Positions 47,400-57,791 of a stretch of 64,000 nt of DNA are shown one piece after another. The notes beneath the pieces are model-generated. The model saw only the letters and a list, made by a program, of their open reading frames with translations, made no database searches and was not told the origin of the DNA. How positions within the stretch are numbered: the stretch's first letter is position 1; each line of letters starts with the position of its first letter. The position numbers were made by a program, and so were the translations under genes. This DNA is from Stichopus chloronotus (Eukaryota > Echinodermata > Holothuroidea > Aspidochirotida > Stichopodidae): NCBI GenBank assembly GCA_021234535.1, contig CM037833.1:25203918-25267917 (forward strand), read 5' to 3'.

Positions 47400-50300
47400 T
47401 TTACACCCTCCCTCCAACCCGCAAACGACATCGGGGCACCGCCATGGGGGGGGGGGCGAATTTAGTCATGAGTGGCAACGATGGAGATGAAGAACTTGTG
47501 TAGATTTGAAAGGGATGGAGTCATTGATACTTCCAACAGTTCTTGCTCCATCAATAGATTGGATTATCATTTAAGGTGATGATCATTACGTGCCCTTTTT
47601 TTTTTATGGATAATGATGAATGTGGTGATGCATAAAGCCCATGGTCTCGCAGGTCAATGTTGAGATGCGCAAGTCCCACACATTTGCCACCGAACCCAGT
47701 TCTGCTAACTTACATGGCTTTTAAATAAAACTAAGTAGCTTGACCCAGGTCCAGTCACAAGGCTGTTAATGTTGAGAGTTACTTAAGTGGTAAAGTTAGT
47801 GGTTTCATGGCCTTGTAAATAGGCATTCAATTAATGACCATACTGTGGGACATAGAGCACAGGCGCATCTACAAGAATGCCGTGTTATTAACGCCCACCC
47901 ATCCAAGCATGAACTTCACGACATTTTCTTTAATCCTTCCTTTAATGTCAAGGGGATGTTGAACAGAAGCCTTATATCTAACAGGCCATACTACCACAAG
48001 ATTGTGAAAGTTATTCCCACTTTTTTTTTCCACCCACAGATGTAGCACTACCAATTTCCATACCACATATGAGCTTAACCATTTTATCACTTCTCGGGCT
48101 ATAGATTTCTGTGTAAACATCTCCAGATATTATCTATGCTGTTATACTTTTTTGTGTTTGTGTGTCCAAGGTTTCAAGAACAGATTTCAACCACCTCTCC
48201 TCCCCCCCCCCCCCCTCATCCCCTTTTTGTGTATTTGTAGACAAATCTGTGGTCCTTTTCTTTGTTTTTCCATATTTTTCATAATGTAAATCTGGCAAGA
48301 GAGAAGAGACCAGCAGAGCATGTGAGGATCAAAAAAGCAAATACATATTAAGTCTTTCTCATTTGGTTCCGGGGAAAACCCACCCAGGTTCAAACTTTGT
48401 AAGGAGTGGATCGTCATAGCTGTTGAGGGTCGTGATTGTCCTGTTGTCATGCGGATTTCTTTGCAGTCGTCTGGAAAGTGTAGCAGTTGGTGTGTCGTGT
48501 TGAAGCTGTTGTTGATTTTAGGAATATTTAACTGTTACAATTTTGTCATCTTTTTTTTTTTTCCTTTCCTTTTTTACTCTTTTTTTTTTTTCCTTCGTGA
48601 AGTTTGCGAGAAGCAAATATAGTATGGAGATTTTAAACGTTTTCTTTTAGTCAAAAGGTAAAAAAGGTTGTCGACATAGTTTTAGAATTGAAATGATACT
48701 TAGACATTTTTAAAAAAGAAAAACGAAAAAAAAAAACAATAACAATCAGAAGCACTGTGAACACAGGAAGTGGATCAGCAATAGCGCCATCATTCTATCT
48801 GTTGTAATGCATAGTTTGTTAGGACTTACTTGCTGGCTGCAAAAAGGTGAAGATAAAAGTCTGTTACTATGCTTCATTCTGCCAGTTACCTGAGGGAAGT
48901 TTACTACTTGTTATTTTTGGCCTCTCCCAGCACTATTTGGCTATGTTCCCTTTATTTTTTTTTTGTAGTAGTTTGTTTGTTCGGTGGCTTCAAATGATCA
49001 GCAGAGATGGCACCGGCATGACAGCCGATTTTACAGCGGTGTGGACATGGAGATAGGATCTTGGAGCGTTACTGGAGAAACAGTGTGACATGGAAATTTT
49101 CAATGACTTGAATGCAGGGTCAGGCAAAACTGGCAGCTGTGTGATGAAAAAAAAGTCATTCTTCGGTAGTTTTTAACCTCCACTTGTTTTTCCCATCACA
49201 AATCATTACATTGTGCCTCTTCATATCTGGCACCTAATGTACTTCATACCTTAGTTGCATCTAAAGCATTCATTGTTTCTTTCATGTTGAACTGTTTAGC
49301 TGGTCCTCCCGTTGCTGTAATTCTACATCATGAAATGGAGACTGCTGCAATACTGGTGATCTTAATCTCGTTTTAAGCGGGTTTACACTTTTGTTTATTT
49401 CAGTCGAATTTGTACGGTCGATACAGAAGCTGTTGTTTGTATTGTCAACCAGCTCAGTACCGTTTCCCTGCCTCGACATCATAACGTCAACTTGCACTTC
49501 TCTATTTCTCAGAAAACGTTTTGGGTGTAACTTACGCTTTTTGATCTTTTTCCCCAATCGTCAGGAGTTTTCTCCTCTCTCCTTTAGTCCAGTTGTGGTG
49601 TGTCTCAGGTTGGCAACACGTTGCTGGGCGGCCATCAAGTTTGACAGAAATGTGAGAATGATATACCATCACAATGTCTCGGCATGTTCATATTTTGCTG
49701 TTAGTAAAAATTAAAACTTCTTTGTCTTCATCCTAGATTCTACTTTAAACTTTACTTGTTTGATTGAACACTTTGATGAAAAGATGATTGTCTGACCACA
49801 GAAATCGATGAATTATCTTGATGAGAAGGAAATAGTTCCAAACGAATCTTTTACCTTGTAAGCCCATCAAATCCTTTATGTTGATGATATTTTTGTTGAA
49901 AGACTTTCAAATATTTTCTGAAGGGTACTTTCTCAAGGGTAGACCTCACTTTGATGCAAATTGATTAAATCTGTGTTTTGTCTCCAGAACAAAATGTCCA
50001 ATTATTACAGATATTCCCAGACTTAAAGTTCTGAATTGATTGAGTTTGCTTTAAAACAAAACAATAAAAACATTTTTTTTTTAATCAACCTACTAGTCGG
50101 CAGGCCACTTTGGTGTCAGAGTGCTGTCTGGTATTGTGAGATATTAATTTTGGCAGGAGGAGATTCCATGTTGCATTTTGCTGGTTTTTGTGTCATACAT
50201 TAACATCAATTTTGGAGACTTGTTTCAAACCACACTTCACCATGTTGCGCTGACATCTTTTTTTGTTGTTGTTGTAATGTGATGTTAACTTCTGTCCGTT

Positions 50301-53240
50301 CTCTTTGGTATTTTAATCAAGCCATGGGTTTAAGGTAGGGTAGGATAGTGAAGAGCAGAGTAGAATAGCGACTGAAAGTCAAGGTTTGTCCTCATGTGTA
50401 TTTTGTTCTGTAGTGAGATTATAAAAGAAATGAAAAGGTGTTATCCACTATTGTCATGTTCTAAAATAGGTATGTTTCTGAAGGGAAGGCTCACAAATCT
50501 AACCCAAGATCATCTTAGAGTGAGTTGTTGCTACCCATCGTAATGAGGATAGCAACCAGACAGTTATGAGTTGTGCTCCAGTGCACACAGCTCCTGGCGT
50601 CACAGAGCCCATGTACAGGCTCTGTGCACTCAAGCGAGTGTGATATGCAGGCTGCATGATGAGAAGTAAGTTTAGTTAAGTCTTAAGTTTTTGGCCTAAG
50701 ATGATCTTACGTTAGACTTTTGCAGCTTCCCTGAATTTAGTTGTGAATTGTTAACACTGTGTAATATTTTTCTCCTTAGTATTACTTGATCTGAGGCATG
50801 GTCATGCCCAGCTGATAGACTGCAAACGTTTTTTTTTTTTTTTTTGTAAAATGGTGAATTTGCTTTTGCAATTGGATCAATAGCCCTGGTCTCCCATCAC
50901 TTGTCTTATTTTCCCTCCCTCCTTTATTGATTGCAATGAAAGCCAGTCAAACTGTAAGCTTATCAAAGTTAAAACAACCTGTACACATCACTCTCTAAAA
51001 AATTACTAGGAAACTCAGATTGTTTCTTCGTCTCTTCTATTGTTTTGGATGAAGCGATCGATTCTGTCAACGAATGTGACGTGAGGTCCGTTGATCTCGA
51101 TTGGCAAAGTTTTGCCAGTCGATGAGAAAGTGCGACCCGATCGGGAGAACCGACGGAACCAAATCGGACCAGTAATTTAGTGGGCAGGGACACATACTAA
51201 ACCTCCACAAGCCTCTGCCCGGGCTTATCTGTGTTTGATGATTTGATTTAATATACATCGGATAGAACTGGTCGAAAAATGATCACCGTCGAATAGAGGA
51301 CGGTGATTTGAAATCAGGGGATGAGCGCCATCTGACTCATGATGTTAAACATCTTGATCAGATTTACTTTTCAACCTTTGATTATTTATCGATGATGTCA
51401 GAAAGCAGCCAAACTGTCCACAAATTGAAATTACCAGTCTGCACTGTACCATAGAGTGTAGCAGAAATGTTAATTAATCGTTACACAAAATAAATATCGT
51501 ATGGGAGTGGCATCGCCTATTATCTATCTGATGATGCACTTACTTTAACAGGAAAAAAAATGCAGCTAATTTATTTCCACGACAACTTTCTATTTCGTTT
51601 TTTCTGTCGGTCTTTTACTTTTTCATGTCCTCTAATTTTTTTCTCCTTATTCTGAAAGTCGGGTCCTTGAAGGCCAAATTGAAAGGATATTTTTTCTTTC
51701 TTACTGGTTTTTCTTGCCTATAACATACATTGTTGTTTGAGCAATAAAAATCTGGCATTCTCAGAGATCTTATTTTTCAAAGGCTTGATCCTTAACCTTT
51801 GTTTACCAATCGTCAGTTGTTAAAAATGCACAGCAATTTGTATTTTATACCTGCAGATTTTTCATTGAATATCTTAGTGATACCATAGAAGGGGTGAGCA
51901 ATCGGTAGGCTGTAGCCCATTGGTGAGCCTTGGCGCAAATTTTGGTAGGCCCAGGTCTTTTTGAAAAAGACCCTACGAAATCGGCCTCCAAGTAGAGTGC
52001 AGAACTTTGGTCCGGGAGGTGTATCCAGCAATCTGTGGGGTGCTTTAGGTAAAAAATGCTCCATGCGAACCGTTGATAGCGCTCTACATACGTAGTTCGG
52101 CGTCACTGCTACTGTGACCTGTAGGCCAGCATAAATTGACACTATCTTACATACAGACCACTGGTAAACAGTGGTTGCTGGCCTCTACCGTAAAGTGATC
52201 TTGACATTCAGCCACATTTGTCGATCGACCTGATTTTAAACGGACATTGGGAAAGTTTGCAGGTTGGTTTGTCAGTATGGGTGCTTTTGTAAGTCATTCA
52301 CAAACGTTATGAGTTAGATTCAGGTTTGTCAGATCTAATGCTTATCTGCTGAATCTTGTAGTCCTTCAAAGGAATTTTGATCAAAATCTGTTACAATGTC
52401 TCACCAGAACAGTGACGAATGCAGTTTGGTGAATTTTAACCAAGTTAAGACATAAAACTAACTAAATTTATGCTGACTGCGTAAAAACTGTAACAATTTT
52501 TTCTCTACAGCTTTGTGTTGTGTTCCTAAGTTGTACTCTCTTTTTGTTTCGTTTATCCTCGTTGAGAGGTTTAGCTGATATGAAAAGATGTACTTCGGCA
52601 TTGGAAGACCAATCATTTCAAACCAATCAGCATATGAGAGTGTAAAGGCACAAGCAATTGTTTTTTTCTTTTCCTTATTTTCTTTTCATCTTCTCCTAGC
52701 TGTGTGCACTAGTCACTAAAACAATGCAGATCTTGTTGCCATGGAGAATTAGATAATATATATATATATTATAAATATATTCACATATATATTTTTTTTT
52801 CAAGTCTAATTCAGTCTCGAATGTTTTTACACCTCCTTTTTTCCTGTTTTCTTTTCACCCTGTATACTTTGCAGATTAGCTTTAAATGATGTCTATTATT
52901 ATAATTATTTCTTTCACTTTTCGTCACTCGTTAATTGTTTTATTTTTTGTTTCCTTTTTAGTGGGTCTTGAAAAATGACAAAAAAACAACAAAAAAAAAA
53001 CACTTTTTTGGTAACCAAATTCCCTCAATTGTTATTGAAACAGCAAGTTGAGTTTAAAATCTTATTGTGTAAATGGCTTAACGAAATAGTTGTTGTTGTT
53101 GAAAGCTTATCCGTGTTTACAGTGCTGGTTGGTTGGAAGAATATAATGTGAAGATGCCTACTCTGCTGCCGTCTATTCTGGTTATTGTGTCATGTAAGTT
53201 TGCACTATGCTGCCCTCATTAAAAACGGTTGCATCTCACC
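47400..53240. other. AT-rich downstream region without a supportable gene
   Basis: It holds G and C runs (47446-47457, 48204-48217), many T/A homopolymers, an (AT)n patch at about 52756-52800 and one small palindromic element at 50499-50715. Around 51040-51300 CpG is locally higher, without an interpretable exon. Nothing else is recognised. Confidence 0.55.
50499..50715. mobile_element. 217-bp MITE-like inverted-repeat element
   Basis: CTAACCCAAGATCATCTTAG at 50499-50518 pairs with CTAAGATGATCTTACGTTAG at 50696-50715, 18 of 20 positions matching. Inside, CACAGAGCC and GGCTCTGTG (50601-50609 and 50618-50626) form another hairpin. No target duplication was identified. Confidence 0.7.
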
Positions 53241-53349
53241 ATTAGATAGTGTGCGTTCGCCAGATGAGTTCACCTTTGGCGAAAGTGCCTAAAATGATCC
53301 ACGGCGCCCTCTCTTTGTCACATTTTCAGTTATCGATACTCATCAATTT

Positions 53350-53550
53350 TGCCACTCCAATGATGTATCGCTCCAATGAAAGGGACTCCTTGAGTTGGCT
53401 CACAAAATTCATGATATTTCAATTTGTCACACCTATTGAATATTACTCAAATGTCGATGGTGAATGGTCGATACTAGACATTCTGAACATCTGTCATACA
53501 ACTGAAGCAACACTGATAGTGCAATTAACGATCGAAATCACTTATTGCAA
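53350..53550 (+). repeat. Dispersed repeat family B, copy 2
   Basis: It matches 12960-13160, as described for that copy. The 127-codon open frame at 53249-53632 crosses this repeat and is not preserved in the other copy, so it is not called as a gene. Confidence 0.7.
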
Positions 53551-53651
53551 ATCAGAACAGACATTGTTTTATTCCTTTGCCGAAGGCAGGCAAGGAATCT
53601 ATGCAATTGGGATGATATGTGTGTGTATGTAGCGCTGCCTGTAAACACGGT

Positions 53652-54480
53652 ATCTCAAAGAGGGTGATCATGACTGACCTCATTCTTGGTGTGTGGGTTG
53701 GTCATACCGAGTAGATGATACAAAGCGTTTTTGGTGGAGGTCAAAGGTCATTTGAAGTCACCAGAAGTCAAAATGTGAAAACCATGTAAACATATCTCAA
53801 GAATGGTAACCATGACTGATATCATACTTGGTGTGTGGGTGTGTCATAATGAGTAGGTGATCCCTATTGTTTTGGTGAGGTCAAAGGTCATTTGAGGTCA
53901 CCAGATGGCAAACTGAAAACTTTAGTACAATATCTCCAGAAGGGTAACCATGACTGATTCATACTTGGTGTTTGGTTTGGTAGTACTGAGCAAAGAATCC
54001 CCTTTGTTTATGGTGGAGGTCATTTGGGGTCACCGGAGGTCAAACTGTAAAAAACTGTAAGCACAAGGTCTCCAGAAGAGCAACCTTGACTGATGTCACA
54101 CTTACCGTGTGGGTTGATAATACTTAGTAGACGACTGTTGTTTTTTGTGGAGGTCAAAGGTCATTTGAGGTTCATAGAGGTGCAACAGTAAACACCTTGT
54201 GAACACACCTCCAGAAGGGTAATGTTGACTGATGTCATACTTGATGTGTTGATTGTCCATCCCTTTTGTTTTTGGTGGTGTCAAAGGTCATTTGAGGTCA
54301 CCAGAGGTCAAATTTGGAAAGCCTTGTAAGCACTTTCTTGACAAAGGTAACAATTGGTGTGTGTATTACCCATGTTGAATGGATGATTTCTATCAATTTT
54401 TGCATGTTTTTGTGTTTATAGTAGGTGAAAGGTCATTTGGGGTGAAAGGCCTATTACCATGGTGTTTCAAAAACACTAAC
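53652..54480 (+). repeat. Tandem repeat, unit about 140 bp, carrying AGGTCA direct repeats
   Basis: Six units start near 53652, 53794, 53932, 54068, 54208 and 54340 with ATCTCCAGAAGGGTAACCAT or variants, followed by GACTGATNTCATACTTGGTG and GGTGGAGGTCAAAGGTCATT. AGGTCAAAGGTCA is exact at 53738-53750, 53878-53890 and 54151-54163. AGGTCA, 4 bp, AGGTCA occurs at 54295-54310. The last unit is degenerate. Confidence 0.9.
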
Positions 54481-55084
54481 TGTAGTTGATCTCATATTTG
54501 TCATGTGGATATTTCACTTTTGTTATGATGTTACCATACGGCAAGGTATCACAAAGCCTTTTGACTTTCTGGTTACCATAAGCTATTAACTATGGGCAAC
54601 CTCCGTTCATAAGAAAACAAAACAAAACAACTTCTAACATTTTCAGTTATTGCAGGAATAGATACATGGATAATGAGACTACTTCGAAGTGCCGGCATGG
54701 GAGGCTTTCCTTCAAACTCGTTACCACACTAAATAAACTATATCAAGTCAATGAGCCGTTTTAAGTCCAGATGAACGTGAAAATTGGGTTTATTAGAGGA
54801 GACTCGCATTGTGTTAGAAAACAAAGGTGTGGTAGTGGTATTTCAGTCCGATAGACTCTTATCAATGGCCCGATTTCCACTCAAAACTTCCAGCCAGTCT
54901 GGCTCAACACCTGAATGGTCGACGTAACGATTTTTTTTTTTTTTTTTTAACATGCCTTGATAGACGAAGAACCGTATGTACCAAATACCCCTGACGGAAG
55001 GGAAAGAGGGCGTTTAGAATACACCAACACGTCAAATATAGAAAATAGCTGTCATAATTGTAAAACCACTCAAATTCTTCGATG

Positions 55085-55325
55085 ACTATCTATTCAAGCT
55101 CCATCTCCTCAAAACATTATGCATGTGATGGGTGAAGGAAGGAAGATGCATCAGATGCATCATTTGAATTTTGAAAAGTTTGGGTGAACAAGTAATTGAT
55201 GAGCAACAAATAACTGCATGTCTATCTGTGAGAAAGGTATTTCTTGAAAAGAAGAGTATGGGCAATTTTCTTACTTTGTAAGATATATCGTTCTGTGTCC
55301 ACAAACATTTTTTTTAAAAAATATG
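55085..55325 (+). repeat. Dispersed repeat family A, copy 3
   Basis: It is closest to 18726-18970 (inverted) and more distant from 4825-5010. The minus strand keeps a 72-codon open frame similar to the plus-strand frame at 18751-18969. Confidence 0.75.
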
Positions 55326-55395
55326 ATTGTTTTCTGTAAAAGAAACGCTTTATTTCTCTTTAGGTAAAAAATTTTCCCTAACGCAATAAAAGTAA

Positions 55396-55437
55396 CCTTA
55401 GCTGAGAAAAGCAGGTTAAAAGTTTCCTCAGCTAAGG
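55396..55437. repeat. 11-bp perfect inverted repeat
   Basis: CCTTAGCTGAG at 55396-55406 pairs with CTCAGCTAAGG at 55427-55437 across a 20-nt loop. It could be one end of a decayed foldback element. No function is assigned. Confidence 0.65.
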
Positions 55438-56039
55438 ATTTTCCAAACGATAGACCCCTGACATGACTTCCATCTAACAATTAACAATTTTAGTGGCTTT
55501 GGAGACAAATTCCTTTCAATTCCGCAGAAATTCTACGCAACCTTCAGTTTCAAAGCTCTAAGGTGATTGGCTGATGAAAGTTTGTAATTGAAAGAGAAAC
55601 ACTGCTACAGTCGCACGTAGCTGCCTTGATCGACTGTAAACAATGTAAGCGGTACCGTGTGTGCCGCAAAAATGAACCAGTGGCCGTGATTTTCAGTTCA
55701 ACAAGTTTTGAGCTCTGTGAAAGAAACGTTTGACCATCGCCGGCCGACTCTTCGGGGCAGCAGCAAGAGAGACGCTACGCACGCTATTTATGACGAGGAT
55801 GTCAGGAAATGTTAAGGCCGAAATCGTCTTTTACTGGAACAGCCTTCACATCTTTGTTTGTTTGTTTGTTTTTTTTTCATGGTTTCCGAAAATAGGGAGA
55901 GAGACAACAATGGTTTTTAAGCATATCGTTTTCCTAATTACCTCAACGGACTTGTAGGCTTTCGTAGCGTACAGATCGAATTGAATGGTTCATAAAACTA
56001 CAATTTCTCACATTCTGAAGAAAAGTACGGATAGATTCA

Positions 56040-56720
56040 TGATTACATGTTATTTCAAGGAAAGTAACCTTGACTGGTCTCATACTTGTCTGTGTGCTTT
56101 GGTGATATACTGAATAGATGATACCTATTGTTTTTGGTGGAGGTCAATGTTGATTTCAGTTTATCAGAGGTCGAAATGCGAAAACATTGTGACAAAAAAA
56201 GAAAACTCAAAATAACGTTCAGTAATTTAATTCATAGTATTTATGTTGTCCATCAGAGTAGATAATCCCTATCGATTTGGTGGAGGTCATGGAAGGCCAA
56301 ACTTTGAACAACTTGCAATCACTATAAGGAGTACCGGTGGGAAATATATTTAGCATATATATTTCTATGTGTATTCATACATATTTAGCATTACTATCTT
56401 TAGCATATGATGGGACGTTCATATTCAGTAAATGATTTCTTATCGACTTTGGACGAAGTCAAAGGTCATGTGGGGCAAAACAATGTAAAAACGTCAAAAC
56501 CATATAAACGCCTATATCTCAGAAATTATACCTGCGAAGGATGTCATACTTTGCATGTCTATTGGAGTCACAGTAAGACGATTCATCCCTGTTGATTTTC
56601 AGTGGAAGTCAAAGATCATTTGAGGTCACAAGAGGTGAAAATGTGAAGAATGTAAAGAAGCCTCATGCTCAATAATTCCATGCGTACTGTGTGGGAGGCC
56701 ATATCAATAAGATGATCTAT
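56040..56720 (+). repeat. Degenerate continuation of the 140-bp AGGTCA repeat
   Basis: AAGTAACCTTGACTGGTCTC, TTTTTGGTGGAGGTCAATG, GAAGTCAAAGGTCATGTGG and GAAGTCAAAGATCATTTGAG follow the unit order of 53652-54480 but are more diverged. Intact AGGTCAAAGGTCA is lost. Confidence 0.7.
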
Positions 56721-57217
56721 GCAACGTGCACATTCAACATGGTCTATGGGTAATTCGTCACTCTATAAAAATTCACTGTCACAATTACGCACAGTGGAGA
56801 ATTTCCGTTGAATATTTTTTTTAAAGGAATACTCTAGGTGAAAGGTGCAGAAAGACGGTCGACTGTAGGGTTGTGAGGAAAGAGACATACCTGTAGATCT
56901 GAAGGAATTCCCGAACCAAAAACACGTCCTCAAGGGAAGATTCACTGCTAATTGAGATGTCATATCAAAAGCCAAAAAGAAAACAGATTCGCACGTAGAC
57001 TGAGGTGATGAATGTTGTCAACCAGCACAGCCACGGTATAACGAATGAGATTTAAAGTATCAAAAAGAAGTGAGACAACTTCCTTTTAAGTGGTGAAAAA
57101 AAAGGACATCATTGTAAAAAAGTATCTGAGGAAAACCGGTATGTGAAACGTCAATAGTTAATTTTGCCACATTTGTGACTTGAAGGGTTGAGATACCAAT
57201 TATGTAGACCTTTACCA

Positions 57218-57783
57218 CAAGGGCGGATCCAAGGGGGGGGGGGGGCAACTGGGGGCAGTTCCCCCATGACCAATTTGGCGCCCCCAAATACATGAAAAAT
57301 GCGCCCCCGAGTCCTAAGAAATCCAGTTAAACTACCACTTGCTTGCTGTTAGTATTGACAGGCTAGATTTATCTCACATTTACTTGTCAAATTTACAAGA
57401 CTAAGAAGTATAATTTTAGTACCAACAACCGCTCTAATTACCATCTCTGTTTACTACATTAACTGTACGTCTCTTGTGTGTTAGCATATCGAAACACACA
57501 TTCTGATATTTACACAATGATATAAAAGAATATTTTATAGTGAAGCAATTGATCATGCGCCAGAAAATGAAAATCTTGGCGTGCATTGACCGTCTAAAGT
57601 ATCAATGTAATAGTGTTAAACCATCCTAATGCAAGGGTGCCCGTATGATGGTATCTTGTACATACAGCTCGTTATTGTGTTAAAAATAGACAGCATACAT
57701 TATTGTATTAGTCAGATATGCTGGCGCCCCCCTTTTCAAACTGCCCCCCCCCCCCCATTAGCCAGAGGCTGGATCCACCCTTG
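57218..57783. mobile_element. hAT-like MITE, 566 bp, with 8-bp target duplication
   Basis: The ends CAAGGGCGGATCC (57218-57230) and GGATCCACCCTTG (57771-57783) are inverted with one mismatch. CTTTACCA flanks both sides exactly (57210-57217 and 57784-57791). An 8-bp duplication with CA-starting short termini is typical of hAT transposons. Just inside are a G13 run at one end and long C runs at the other, extending the inverted symmetry. There is no transposase frame, so it is non-autonomous. Confidence 0.88.
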
Positions 57784-57791
57784 CTTTACCA

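Larger units (their letters stand above)
42968..47400 (+). other. Probable long 3' UTR or immediate downstream region of the Pur-alpha gene
   Basis: After the stop comes a GA-rich stretch (42985-43035), then AT-rich sequence with very many A and T homopolymers of 9-17 bases and few TACAG/TACTG motifs. Several AATAAA hexamers could end the transcript, for example 44696, 45081, 46765 and 47363. Vertebrate PUR mRNAs also have multi-kilobase 3' UTRs. The true 3' end cannot be placed from sequence alone. Local open frames are T-run artefacts. Confidence 0.35.
54560..56035. other. Segment interrupting the 140-bp repeat array
   Basis: The 140-bp repeat stops near 54550 and resumes near 56040. Between them lie non-repeat sequence, a T18 run near 54931, a family A repeat copy (55085-55325) and a hairpin (55396-55437). 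It may be a composite insertion. The ends were not resolved and no gene was recognised. Confidence 0.45.

Noticed and set aside
51040..51300. CpG-richer patch as a promoter or exon of a second gene
   Set aside because: No start, splice signals or conserved frame could be seen on either strand, so it was left within the unannotated region.
53249..53632. 127-codon open frame
   Set aside because: It lies in a dispersed repeat whose other copy (12960-13160) has indels that destroy the frame.
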